This document shows, one piece after another, positions 44,701 to 54,179 of a DNA stretch of 64,000 nucleotides (position 1 is its first letter; every line of letters begins with the position of its first letter). The notes under the pieces are model-generated. The model made no database searches and was not told the origin of the DNA. It was given only the letters and a program-made list of their open reading frames with translations. The translations under genes and the position numbers were made by a program. Origin of the DNA: Planctomycetota bacterium (GTDB taxonomy: Bacteria > Planctomycetota > Planctomycetia > Pirellulales > Pirellulaceae); NCBI GenBank assembly GCA_016872725.1, contig VGZC01000004.1, forward strand, positions 1 through 64,000, given 5' to 3'.

Positions 44701-47153
44701 CGGCGCTGTGGGAACTCGTCCATGACCGCTTTGCGGGTTCGCCGCCCGGAGTCGCGCATCGGCTCGTCCACACGTGCCCATGGCCCGTGTGGGGCACGCT
44801 GCTCGCCGCCGGCTTCGCCACCGTGTGGATCCTCGCGGCCTACGCGCGCGAGAAGGCGTCGCGTCGAGCTCGGATCGCGGGAGCATTCTTGCGATGTGTG
44901 TCGGCATGGCTGCTCGTCTTCGTCCTCGCGTACGGATGGCAGGTCGCGACCGACCTTACCGATATGCCCGATCTCGTGCTCATCATCGATGATTCGTCGA
45001 GCATGTTGGTCTCGGATGTCGAGCGCGCACCGCGCGCGAGGGGTCCCCAACCGACAGCGATCCCGCGATTCGAATGGGTGAAACACGTCTTGTCGCGATC
45101 CGGGGACAACTGGCTCGATCAACTCGCGGCCCGATACCGAATCAGGCTCTATCGCGTGGCCGCCGACCTGCGCGACGCGTCGTTTGGGGCGCGACCGGGT
45201 GGGGAAGACTCGAACGATGAAGAACTCTCGGGGGCCGGGGAGCCGGCATCGAGCGTGCGCGATGGCGACCCGATCGCGGCGAGCGGCGCGGACGTCGCGT
45301 CATGGACGATCGAGGCGGGAAGTCGGCGCCATGGCGCGAGCCGATTGGGGGAAGGCCTGAGGGCGGCGATCGACGGCCAACGCGGTCGACCCACCGCCGC
45401 CGTCGTATTGCTGAGCGATGGGATCACGACCGACGGGCAGTCGCTGAGCGAGGCGGCCAACGAGGCTCGCCGCAGGGAAATCCCGCTCCACATCGTCGGA
45501 GTGGGAAGCGAGCGGACGGCGATCGACGCGAGGATCAGCGATGTGATCGCCGACGATTCGGTGTTTATCGGCGACGTGGCGCAGTTCGATGTCCGGGTCG
45601 CCGCCGGCGGCTGCGGGAACCGATCCTTGACGGTGCGGATCCGCGACAAGACGGCTCCAAAGCCGCTCGCCGAAAAGTCGCTCGCCGTGACCGAGGATGC
45701 GGCATCCATGCGCGTCCCGCTCGCCTTCCGCCCCGAGCGAATCGGCGATCTCGACCTGGTGATCGAAGTGGACGTCGGCACGGAGGACATCAATCCGGGG
45801 AACAACCGTGTCGAGCGGCATTTGCGGGTGCGCGACGAGGTGATCCGAGTGCTCTACGCGCAGGGTTATCCGAGTTTCGATTACCGGCAATTGAAGAGCA
45901 CGCTCGAACGGGGTTTCGCCGCGCGGAGATCGGAGGCGCGCAGGGCGGTCGAGCTTGCCGTTGTGCTGCAGGAATCCGACGCCGAGTATCCGGCGATCGA
46001 CGCGGCGGCCGTGTCGACCTTTCCCGTCGACCGCGACGCGCTGTTCCGGTATGACGTCATTGTGATGGGGGACGCGGACGAAGCGTATTTCACGCGCCCG
46101 CTGCTCGAACAGCTTTCCGCGTTCGTCAAGGAGCGGGGAGGCGGGCTCGTCCTGGTTTGCGGTCCCCGATCGATGCCGTGGGCCTACCGCGGCACACCGA
46201 TCGACGAGCTGATTCCGATCGACATGGAATCCGCGTCGGCGCCGTCGCCGTCCGAAGTCTTGGCGGGAGGGTGGCGGATCGCGCCGAGCCCGCTCGCTCG
46301 CGAGCATCCGATCGTGCAACTCGGGACGCGTCCCGACGAGACGCCGTCGTGGGACGGATTCCCCGATTTGCGTTGGTTGGTCGATGCGCGGGCGCTGCGG
46401 CCCGCGGCGCGCGTGCTCGTCGAAGCACACGGACCCGGCGGCGCGGTCCGACCGGCGGTCGTGACGCGGTTTGTCGGAGCCGGCAAGGTCGTCATGGTGC
46501 TCAGCGACGAATTCCATCGGCTCGCGCGGCATCCCGACGGTTCGGACGAGTACGATCGGTTTTGGCTCCAAACGCTCCGCTATCTCAGCCGCGGCAAATC
46601 GGCCGGGGAGGGAGGCGGGATCGAGCTTCGGACCGACCGGCCGACCTATCCGGTCGGCGAACCGATCGAGATGTCGGCGCGGTTCATGGACGAGCGGCGC
46701 GCGCCTGCGGAGGAGGGGGGAGTGACGGTTCGCATCGAGCAAGTGGACGGTCCGCGCAGCGCCGTGACCCTGGCGCGGGACGCGCGGCGGCGCGGCCTGT
46801 TCCACGCGTCGATTTCGGGGCTTGGAGTCGGCGACTATCGAGCATGGCTCGCGACTCCCGCGTCCGCCGACACGCCGCCGTCGGTCCGTTTCACGATCGA
46901 GGGAGGGCAGGGGGAGTCGGCCCGCGCGCAAATGGACCTCGACGAACTGCGTGAAGCGGCGAGCCGCTCGCGCGGCGCCTATTATTCGACGGCGGCCGCG
47001 CGGCGCTTGCTCGATGCGCTTCCCGAGGGGCGCCATGTGAGGGTACAGTCGCTCCCGCCCCGCCCGATCTGGAACGCGCCCGTTTGGCCGGCTCTCCTTG
47101 TCGCGCTGTTCGCCGCGGAGTGGCTGCTTCGCAAAAAGGCGGGAATGCTATAA
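44697..47153 (+). CDS. Large membrane VWA / glutamine-amidotransferase-like protein
   Basis: An 818-residue protein with two N-terminal spans (about 27-45 and 58-82), a VWA domain with the MIDAS motif DDSSS (MPDLVLIIDDSSSMLVSD), a middle region with immunoglobulin-like or beta segments, and a GATase-like domain (IRVLYAQGYPSFDYRQL; VIVMGDADEAYFTRPLLEQL; GGGLVLVCGPRSMPW). A final span before KKAGML closes it. It resembles the previous protein in plan and probably arose from it or shares a complex with it. The ATG at 44697 overlaps the preceding stop. Confidence 0.85.
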   Translation: MTALWELVHDRFAGSPPGVAHRLVHTCPWPVWGTLLAAGFATVWILAAYAREKASRRARIAGAFLRCVSAWLLVFVLAYGWQVATDLTDMPDLVLIIDDSSSMLVSDVERAPRARGPQPTAIPRFEWVKHVLSRSGDNWLDQLAARYRIRLYRVAADLRDASFGARPGGEDSNDEELSGAGEPASSVRDGDPIAASGADVASWTIEAGSRRHGASRLGEGLRAAIDGQRGRPTAAVVLLSDGITTDGQSLSEAANEARRREIPLHIVGVGSERTAIDARISDVIADDSVFIGDVAQFDVRVAAGGCGNRSLTVRIRDKTAPKPLAEKSLAVTEDAASMRVPLAFRPERIGDLDLVIEVDVGTEDINPGNNRVERHLRVRDEVIRVLYAQGYPSFDYRQLKSTLERGFAARRSEARRAVELAVVLQESDAEYPAIDAAAVSTFPVDRDALFRYDVIVMGDADEAYFTRPLLEQLSAFVKERGGGLVLVCGPRSMPWAYRGTPIDELIPIDMESASAPSPSEVLAGGWRIAPSPLAREHPIVQLGTRPDETPSWDGFPDLRWLVDARALRPAARVLVEAHGPGGAVRPAVVTRFVGAGKVVMVLSDEFHRLARHPDGSDEYDRFWLQTLRYLSRGKSAGEGGGIELRTDRPTYPVGEPIEMSARFMDERRAPAEEGGVTVRIEQVDGPRSAVTLARDARRRGLFHASISGLGVGDYRAWLATPASADTPPSVRFTIEGGQGESARAQMDLDELREAASRSRGAYYSTAAARRLLDALPEGRHVRVQSLPPRPIWNAPVWPALLVALFAAEWLLRKKAGML

Positions 47154-47225
47154 TGGCATGCGCCGGTTCGCGCCGCGTGCCGACTCGCGGACGGGCTTAC
47201 GCCGTTCCCACGATGGAAACGATCG

Positions 47226-50200
47226 ATGTCGCATCCGCTGCTGATCCTCGTTCGGCGCGTCCGCGGAAAGGCGCGGATCGTTCAATGGGTGCGGGCATGG
47301 TCGTTGTTCCTCGCGATGACGCTCGGCGTGCTCGCCGCCGCCGCATTGTTCGACTTCGCGGCGCGCGGAGAACGCCTGGGGGGCCGGTGCGCCTTGTCGG
47401 CGGGCGTGCTTGCCGTCGTCTGCTTCGTGTGGGTCCGCAAGGTCTTGCCCGTGTTCCGCGCTCGGCCCGATGATCTCGCGATCGCGCGGCGCATGGAAGG
47501 GGTGATTCCCGAGTGGGGCGACCGTCTCTCGAGCGCCGTCGCGTTCCTGAACGTGCCGTCGACCGATATCGCGTGCGGCTCCCCGCGACTTCGGCAGTCC
47601 CACATCGAATCGGTGCTCCGCGAGGCCGGCTCGCTTGGTGATCGGCGGATCCTCCGTTGGTCGCGCGCGTCGCGTCCGCTCGCGATCCTGGCCGTGACGA
47701 CCCTCCTCATGGCCGGACTCGGCGCGCACCGGCCCGACGCGGCGTGGCTCGCCGCGCAGCGGCTCGCGCTGCCATGGCGCGAACTCGACTGGCCCCGGCG
47801 GCAGCAACTCGCGTTCGTCGATCCCCCATCCCGAATCGCGTTCGGCCAGGATTTCCGAGCGGTGGTGATCGATGCCAACCATCGCCTTCCTTCGTCGGTC
47901 GTGCTCTCGATCTGGCACGACGGCGACAAGGAGTCCGCGGTGGTCCGAGATCCGATGCGACGCGTGGATGACCGGATGGAATGCGTCGTCATGAACATCG
48001 CGCGGTCATTTCGTTACCGGGCCGAGGGCGGGGACGACCGAGCGATGCCATGGCGCCGCGTCGACGTCGTGCCTCCGCCGGAACTCGCGTCGATCGAGGT
48101 ACGGGTGGTCCCTCCCGCGTACTCCGGTTTGCCGCCGGTCCTTTCGAACGGACCCATCCGCGCGCTCGAAGGTTCGGCCGTCACGGTCCGCGGATCGCTG
48201 TCGCGGGGTGTCGATACGATCCGATGGCGATCCGATCCGGTCGATGTCGCCGTGCGGGAGGATCGAACGCCGATCGCTCGCGGCGTGCCCGGGTCGACCG
48301 CCGTTTGGCAATGGCCGGGCGAGGGCTCGGGCGCCGCGATCGTGGCGCGGGCCGGACGCTACTGGTGGGAACTGGCATCGGACGATGGCGTCACCGCGTC
48401 GACATCCCCGTGGAACGTCGTCGTCTTCCCCGATCGTCCGCCCGACGTGACGACGACGTCGCGGGGAGCACGGACCGGAACCGTTACGCAGCGCGCCGTA
48501 CTCACGATCGACGCGCGCGCCGCCGACGACTTGGCGCTGCGCGACGCGGTGCTCGTCGTCCGCGGCCTCTCGGGGGATTTCGCCGAGCGTGAGATCGTGC
48601 TCTTCCGAGCCGATGCGCCGCGCGTCGCCGTCGATCCCGACGGCACAACCCGCGCCGATGAACGCGCGCTCGCCTGCGAACTGCCGATCGAGTCACTGGG
48701 CGTCGAGCCCGGCCAGATTGTCGAATGGATCATCCGGGTCTCCGACTTCAAGTCGCAAACGAACGAGACCGAACCGGCGCGTGTGGCGGTTGTCGCGCCG
48801 GACGATCTTGAAGACGGCATCGAACGGCGTCTCGCCGAGTTCCTCCCGGAACTCGAGCGGGCCATCGCCGCGCAGCGGGAATCGCGCGACGCCGTCGGCG
48901 CCGTCGATCGCGCGTCGCGCGCCGAGGCGACGGCGACCGCGAAGGGTCGGGATCAACTTCGATCGGCCGAATGGAATCAGCGCGACGTCGCCCGGCGGAT
49001 CGCATCGGACTCGGACGGCCTGCTCGGACGGACCGCCGCGCTGCGCCGCGAATTGGATCGGAATCAACTCGATGGCTCCAGCCTCTACCGCCGAATCGCG
49101 GGGATCGAGTCCGCGATGGAGAACCTCGCGCGATCGACACTCCCCGTCATCGAGCGACGATTGGCTTCGGCCCTTGAGGCATATCCGGATCCCGACCGGA
49201 ATGCGCCGCCGAACGAGGACCTCGCGGCGTCGCTCGCCGCGACGAGCGAGGCGCAGGACGTGGCCATCGCCGAGTTTGATCGGCTCGCCTCCCAGTGGTC
49301 CGAATGGGAAGGGTACCGGCGGTTCGCCGAACGGGCTGAAGCGCTGCGCCGGGACCAGGAGACGCTGCTTGCGGAAACGGCCCGACTGCGGCGACAATCG
49401 ATCGCGCGCGGCGTCGATGATCTGACGGATTCCGAACGCGAGGAACTCCGGCGACTCTCCGGGCGACAATGGGAACTCGGCAACCGGTTCGATGCCGTGC
49501 GCGCCGACATGCGGGCCGGGCGCGACCGCATGGCGACGTCCGATCCGACGGCCGCCGGCACGTTGGACGAGGCCCTGCGAATCGCGGACTCGGCAAGTCC
49601 GGTGATGGCCATGCGCGACGGCGCGGAAAACCTCGAATCCAATCGCCTCGGCCGCGCTCTCGAGAACCAGCGCCGCGCGGCGGATGCACTCGCCTCGATC
49701 GCCCATGCGCTGGCTCGCTCCGCCGCCGGACCGGAAGGGGCTCCCGCCGGAGACTTCCGATCCGCGGGCGATGCGTCGCTCGCCGAGCTCGACGCGCGGC
49801 TTGATCCGTGCGTCGTCGAGGAACGCGCGTTGATCGACGCGACCGGCGCTCTCGATGCGTCACGCCGTTCCGACGAATCGTGGACCCAAGAACAATCGGA
49901 CTCGCTCCGCGCGCTCGCCGCGCGCCAAAGCACGCTCGCCGATCGGATTGCGGCGCTCGCCGAGCCGTTCGGCGATTCGCCCGTGCTGGAGTTTGCCTTG
50001 CGGTCTTCCGTCGATGCCATGCGGGCCGCCGGTTCCGGGCTGGAACGCCTCGATGCCGGGCCCGCAACACAGCTCGCCGAACGGCGCGCCCTCGCGCGGC
50101 TGGAACAATGGACCCGCGCGCGGGACTTGGAATGGAAGGCGTCGAGCGGCGCGGCCCCAAGACCCGACAATCCGATGGGCGACGTCGAGCCGATTCCGCC

Positions 50201-50438
50201 GCCGGCGGCGCGGGGTCCGTCGAAACGGGAGTTGCTCTTGATCCAGGTCCTTCAGGTCGACCTCGCCGAACGCACCGAGGAACTCGACGGCCGCTGGTCG
50301 CACGCGCGGCGTTTGGGCGATCCGCGGGCCGAGGCCGCATTGCAAAGTGAATTCGAGTTGCTCGCGAACGAGCAATCCGCGCTCGCCGATCTGCTGGCTC
50401 GCCTGACGGCGGCCCCGTCCAAGAACGCACCGGAGTAG
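47226..50438 (+). CDS. Giant membrane-anchored coiled-coil protein (DUF4175-like)
   Basis: A 1,070-residue protein. Two N-terminal spans (about 24-46 and 58-73) are followed by RRMEGVIPEWGDRLSSAVAFL, a third hydrophobic segment near 140, and beta-rich domains to about 530. The rest is a long Arg/Glu/Ala coiled coil (for example ESRDAVGAVDRASRAEATAT; LDRNQLDGSSLYRRIAGIES). Similar large proteins follow MoxR/DUF58/VWA genes in planctomycetes; I compare it with DUF4175 only by plan and have not confirmed it. It may be a structural or force-transmitting component. Confidence 0.75.
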   Translation: MSHPLLILVRRVRGKARIVQWVRAWSLFLAMTLGVLAAAALFDFAARGERLGGRCALSAGVLAVVCFVWVRKVLPVFRARPDDLAIARRMEGVIPEWGDRLSSAVAFLNVPSTDIACGSPRLRQSHIESVLREAGSLGDRRILRWSRASRPLAILAVTTLLMAGLGAHRPDAAWLAAQRLALPWRELDWPRRQQLAFVDPPSRIAFGQDFRAVVIDANHRLPSSVVLSIWHDGDKESAVVRDPMRRVDDRMECVVMNIARSFRYRAEGGDDRAMPWRRVDVVPPPELASIEVRVVPPAYSGLPPVLSNGPIRALEGSAVTVRGSLSRGVDTIRWRSDPVDVAVREDRTPIARGVPGSTAVWQWPGEGSGAAIVARAGRYWWELASDDGVTASTSPWNVVVFPDRPPDVTTTSRGARTGTVTQRAVLTIDARAADDLALRDAVLVVRGLSGDFAEREIVLFRADAPRVAVDPDGTTRADERALACELPIESLGVEPGQIVEWIIRVSDFKSQTNETEPARVAVVAPDDLEDGIERRLAEFLPELERAIAAQRESRDAVGAVDRASRAEATATAKGRDQLRSAEWNQRDVARRIASDSDGLLGRTAALRRELDRNQLDGSSLYRRIAGIESAMENLARSTLPVIERRLASALEAYPDPDRNAPPNEDLAASLAATSEAQDVAIAEFDRLASQWSEWEGYRRFAERAEALRRDQETLLAETARLRRQSIARGVDDLTDSEREELRRLSGRQWELGNRFDAVRADMRAGRDRMATSDPTAAGTLDEALRIADSASPVMAMRDGAENLESNRLGRALENQRRAADALASIAHALARSAAGPEGAPAGDFRSAGDASLAELDARLDPCVVEERALIDATGALDASRRSDESWTQEQSDSLRALAARQSTLADRIAALAEPFGDSPVLEFALRSSVDAMRAAGSGLERLDAGPATQLAERRALARLEQWTRARDLEWKASSGAAPRPDNPMGDVEPIPPPAARGPSKRELLLIQVLQVDLAERTEELDGRWSHARRLGDPRAEAALQSEFELLANEQSALADLLARLTAAPSKNAPE

Positions 50439-50443
50439 GCCCC

Positions 50444-51220
50444 GTGGGAATTCGACATCGAGCGTCGTGGATCCGCCGCGATGCGAAACGCATTTCGCGG
50501 CGATTCGAATGCGGGCGATGCGTCCTGTTCGCGGCCTGGATCGCGGCGGGGCAGGGGATCGCGGCGGGGCAGGGGATCGCGCCGCGCGCTCCGGCGACAA
50601 GCCAACCGAAACCGCCGGTGGACGCGAAGCTCCTGGAAGGCCTTGATGGCGATCGCGAACCGCGCGCGCGGGAATCCACGGACGGGCCGCGAGGCGGGCC
50701 AGGGCCGTCGATCGATCCGAAGACGGGTCGATCATCAGGGCCGTCGGCCGATGCGCCGAGCGGAATCACGAACCCGCTCGACGCGCTCGGCGCGCGCATG
50801 CGGAAGGCGGGAGACCGATTGGCGGCGCGCGACGCGTCCGATTCGACGCGGCGCTTGCAGCGCGGGATCGCCGATGAACTGGCGCGGTGGATCGAACAGA
50901 TGTCCGCGAACGGCCCCGCGCCGCCCGTATCCGGCGCCCCGTCGACGTCGGATGCGGCGCGGAACGGCGATTCGGCGCGGACGGAGGCGCGGAACGGGCC
51001 GTCGCCCCAACCCGACGGCGCGAACCCGTCGGAGACGCCGGGAGTTCCCGAAGGGCCTGGCGATGCGAAGGCCGGCCGGCGCGTTTGGGGACACCTGCCC
51101 CCGCGCGTCCGCGAACAAATCCGCTCGTCCGCGATCGAGGAGTTCCTGCCCAAGTACGAAGGTCTGATCGAAGCCTACTACCGGCGTCTGGCCGAGGACG
51201 CCGCGGGCGGAGCCCGATGA
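50444..51220 (+). CDS. Exported protein at the end of the MoxR cluster
   Basis: A 258-residue protein with a hydrophobic N-terminal segment (CVLFAAWIAAGQGI), an 18-bp in-frame duplication giving AAGQGI twice, a Pro/Gly/Ser-rich middle and a compact C-terminus VWGHLPPRVREQIRSSAIEE followed by FLPKYEGLIEAYYRRLAE. I associate that ending with proteins that close MoxR/VWA clusters in planctomycetes, from memory. The GTG start lies 5 bases after the preceding stop. The function is unknown; the ending suggests a small helical binding module. Confidence 0.7.
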   Translation: MGIRHRASWIRRDAKRISRRFECGRCVLFAAWIAAGQGIAAGQGIAPRAPATSQPKPPVDAKLLEGLDGDREPRARESTDGPRGGPGPSIDPKTGRSSGPSADAPSGITNPLDALGARMRKAGDRLAARDASDSTRRLQRGIADELARWIEQMSANGPAPPVSGAPSTSDAARNGDSARTEARNGPSPQPDGANPSETPGVPEGPGDAKAGRRVWGHLPPRVREQIRSSAIEEFLPKYEGLIEAYYRRLAEDAAGGAR

Positions 51221-51285
51221 AGTGACACGATCATGTCATGTGACCGCGATCGCCTCGCCGCGGGGGAACGCGGACCGCTTTCGGT

Positions 51286-52011
51286 TCAGCGCAGGAACTC
51301 GCGGCCCTGTTCGAGGACGTCCCGCAGAGCGCGGCCCGCCGTGTGCTCGATGCGGTGTTCGTATTCGCCGAAGTACCTTGTGAAGTAACGCGTGTCGCCG
51401 AACGCGAGGAAGACGAGCACGACGAGCTTGGCGTAGGTCGAGAAATTCGCCCAGGAATTGTCTCCCCAGAGCTTCATGGCCGTGCCGAGCGACTTCTTGA
51501 CCCGCAGTTTGCCTCGGCGCACCTGCACGCTGTGAAGTTCGTCAAGCCAAAGATGCGAAACGAAGCCGACGAACAAGGCACCGGCCTTGTAGAACCGGAT
51601 CAGCGGATCGTGGCAACCGCATAGAAGGTACCCGATGACCGCCACGATCAGCGCGGCCGGAAGGCTGTGCCACATGCCGCGATGCACGGTGTATCGCTTG
51701 AAGATTTCGGCGAGCCCGAACCGGATGGCCAGGTACGACCCGCCGAAGGCGAGCACCATTTCCTCGCGGGACAGGCCGAGGTGTTCGAACCGTTCCATCA
51801 TCAGGACCGGCGCGAGGGCCGCCGTGAAGGAAGCCGTTTCGCGGACGGGAATGCCCGAGTCGCTGTCGAGGTCGGGGAGCATGCCGGCCAATCCGCAAAG
51901 TCCTCCGGCGATGAGCGAGCTGGTGAGCGGGATTCCGAGGGCGTGCCCTGCCCCCGCGTAGACGAGCCCCAAAGCCGAGCTGGTCGCGATATGCGTCTTG
52001 AAATCGGCCAT
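51286..52011 (-). CDS. YdjM-like metal-dependent membrane hydrolase
   Basis: A 241-residue membrane protein of the YdjM/LexA-binding-like family of putative metal-dependent hydrolases. Motifs are FKTHIATSSALG at the start, GMLPDLDSDSG, HRGMWHSLPAAL and FVSHLWLDELHS, which supply His/Asp metal ligands. About four spans are expected. The start ATG at 52011 matches the family N-terminus; upstream in-frame codons add a basic, non-conserved tail. It is divergent from the CvpA-like gene. The substrate is unknown. Confidence 0.85.
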   Translation of the reverse strand: MADFKTHIATSSALGLVYAGAGHALGIPLTSSLIAGGLCGLAGMLPDLDSDSGIPVRETASFTAALAPVLMMERFEHLGLSREEMVLAFGGSYLAIRFGLAEIFKRYTVHRGMWHSLPAALIVAVIGYLLCGCHDPLIRFYKAGALFVGFVSHLWLDELHSVQVRRGKLRVKKSLGTAMKLWGDNSWANFSTYAKLVVLVFLAFGDTRYFTRYFGEYEHRIEHTAGRALRDVLEQGREFLR

Positions 52012-52198
52012 CGATGGCGTCCTGTGCCGGCGCGACGCGGCCCGCGCCCCGCTCCGCGTTCCGCGGCGCCTTCGAGGGCCGAGCCGTTCGCGCGGGACGA
52101 TACCCGAAACGGCCGATCGGAGCCATGCCAATTGGCCTTCGCCGGCGGAGTTCCACCGGCTATACTCCCGCCCGACGCCCTCGAACGGAAACCCACCG

Positions 52199-52903
52199 AT
52201 GCAAAACTACGATGTGTTCATGTTGTGCGTGCTCGGCGCGGCCACGGCGTGGGGCGCCTACAAGGGCCTCGCGTGGCAGATCGCCTCGCTGAGTTCGGTC
52301 TTTGTGAGCTACGCGGCGGCGCTCCGCTATCGGGCGACGCTCGCACCGCTGATGCCGGCCGAGGCGCCCTGGAATCTCGTCCTCGCCATGCTCGTCATCT
52401 TCGTCGCCTGCAATCTGGCGATCTGGATCGCCTTCCGATTCATCAGCGAGATCCTCGACCGCGTCAAGCTCAAGGAATTCGACCGGCAACTTGGCGGGAT
52501 GGTCGGCTTCGCCAAGGGCGTCGTCCTGTGCGTGATCATCACGATGTTCGCCGTCTCGCTCTCAAGCGAAGCCCGGCGGCGGGAGATCGTGCAATCCCGA
52601 TCGGGCCACTACATCTCGATCCTGCTGGCGAAGAGCCATTCGTGGATTCCGGCCGAAGCGCGCCAGGTCGTCCTCCCGCACGTCAACCGGCTCGAAGTGG
52701 AACTCCGGCGCGAATCGTCGACCGGCCGCCCGCCGACCGCCGACATTCCAGCACCCGCCGACACGTGGACCACCGAGGACGCGCCGGAGCGCGAGCGACC
52801 GTTCGGCGCTCGGCCGGACGATTCACAACCGAACGATGCGCGGCCGACCGAATCGAACGATTCGACCGGCGGCCGATTCCGCATGCGTTTTGATCCGAAC
52901 TGA
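52199..52903 (+). CDS. CvpA-family membrane protein
   Basis: A 234-residue protein with four N-terminal spans and the CvpA pattern: MQNYDVFMLCVLGAATAWGA, then YKGLAWQIASLSSVFVSYAA, a central LVIFVACNLAIWIAFRFI, and LGGMVGFAKGVVLCVIITMF. CvpA was first linked to colicin V production, and in other bacteria to envelope homeostasis. The last ~70 residues are a soluble Pro/Asp/Arg-rich tail. A -10-like TATACT at 52161-52166 lies upstream, but I could not find a matching -35. Confidence 0.85.
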   Translation: MQNYDVFMLCVLGAATAWGAYKGLAWQIASLSSVFVSYAAALRYRATLAPLMPAEAPWNLVLAMLVIFVACNLAIWIAFRFISEILDRVKLKEFDRQLGGMVGFAKGVVLCVIITMFAVSLSSEARRREIVQSRSGHYISILLAKSHSWIPAEARQVVLPHVNRLEVELRRESSTGRPPTADIPAPADTWTTEDAPERERPFGARPDDSQPNDARPTESNDSTGGRFRMRFDPN

Positions 52904-52920
52904 CGCGAACTGACGCGAAT
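52897..52920. repeat. 10-bp repeat spanning a stop codon
   Basis: gaactgacgc occurs twice in tandem with a partial third copy. The first copy contains the TGA stop of the CvpA-like gene. It is the same pattern as at the Rieske and cytochrome b stops. Confidence 0.75.
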
Positions 52921-53133
52921 CGGTCCGAACCGGATCGTCGGCGTCCGCGCTCGGACTCGGGAACGCTCGCTCGCCGGGAAACCCCGAAACGGAAACCCCG
53001 GAAACCCAGAAAACGCGGAAAAAACGGGGGCTCCAACCGAACATAAGAAACATTATCGGACGTTGGTGTTCGACCCGAACGGCGGTCGGAACGGGCCTTG
53101 CGAGAAATCGCGAGCGGCCATGCGGGAGGCGCG

Positions 53134-54093
53134 TCAGGCGTCGAGGAACACGCCCATTCGGCGGAATTTCGCGTATCGCGTGTCGACGAGCGATTCGGCG
53201 GGGCGTCCCGCGAGTTCGCGCAGCGACTTGAGGAAATACACCTTGAGCCGGGCCGCCATTTGGTGATGGTCGCGGTGGGCGCCGCCGAGCGGTTCCTCGA
53301 TCACGTCGTCGACGACGCCGAGCCGCTTCAGATCGGTCGAGGTGAACCGGAGGGCCTTCGCGGCCTGCTCGGCGTATTCGCCGCTCTTCCACAGGATGCC
53401 GGCACAACCCTCGGGACTGATCACCGAGTAGTAGGCGAACTGGAGCACGCCGACCCGATCGCCGACGCCGATTCCGAGCGCGCCGCCGCTGCCGCCCTCG
53501 CCGATCACGACACAAACGATCGGAGTGGGGAGGCGGGACATTTCGTACATGTTCTCCGCGATGACCCACGCCTGCCCGCGCTCCTCGGCGCCGATCCCCG
53601 GGTACGCGCCGGGCGTATCAATGAAGCAGAGGATTGGAATGCCGTACTTCGCGGCCATCCGCATCTTGGACATCGCCTTGCGGTAGCCTTCGGGATGGGC
53701 GCACCCGAAGTAGCACGCGCTGCGTTCCTTGTACGTGCGGCCCTTGCGGTGGCCGACCACCATGACCTTGAACTGATCGAGCTTCGCGAGTCCGGTCACG
53801 ATCGCCGGGTCGTCCCCGAAATGGCGATCCCCGTGCAATTCGACGAACTCATCGAACAACATACCGATATAGTCCGACGTTTGGGGCCGGTCCTTGTGCC
53901 GAGCGATCTGGACGGTCTGCCAGGGAGTGAGCGCCGCGTAGATCCGTTTGGTCGTCGCGGCGAGTTCGAGCCGGAGCGCGCGGATCTCGTCCTCGGATAC
54001 CGAACCGGCGGGCGCGTGCGTCAGCCGGTGAAGGCGCGACTGAAGGTCGATGATCGGCTGTTCGAAGGCTAGCCCGGGCGGGGGCGCGTCCAT
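53134..54093 (-). CDS. accA: Acetyl-CoA carboxylase carboxyltransferase subunit alpha
   Basis: A 319-residue enzyme of normal length, the alpha half of the carboxyltransferase for malonyl-CoA synthesis. Signatures are FEQPIIDLQSRLHRL at the N-terminus, ELHGDRHFGDDPAIVTGLA, MVVGHRKGRTYKER, FGCAHPEGYRKAMSKMRMA, FIDTPGAYPGIGAEERGQA (CoA and oxyanion region) and GEGGSGGALGIGVGDRVGVL. accD is not in the window. It lies downstream of the kinase gene on the same strand with a gap of about 86 bases. Confidence 0.97.
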   Translation of the reverse strand: MDAPPPGLAFEQPIIDLQSRLHRLTHAPAGSVSEDEIRALRLELAATTKRIYAALTPWQTVQIARHKDRPQTSDYIGMLFDEFVELHGDRHFGDDPAIVTGLAKLDQFKVMVVGHRKGRTYKERSACYFGCAHPEGYRKAMSKMRMAAKYGIPILCFIDTPGAYPGIGAEERGQAWVIAENMYEMSRLPTPIVCVVIGEGGSGGALGIGVGDRVGVLQFAYYSVISPEGCAGILWKSGEYAEQAAKALRFTSTDLKRLGVVDDVIEEPLGGAHRDHHQMAARLKVYFLKSLRELAGRPAESLVDTRYAKFRRMGVFLDA

Positions 54094-54179
54094 GATGCGA
54101 CTCCTGAAATCTCAAACGAGGTCCGCCGGGCACGCTCGGCTCGAACCGGGGCCGCGACCTCCGAGCCACCAACGGCGCG

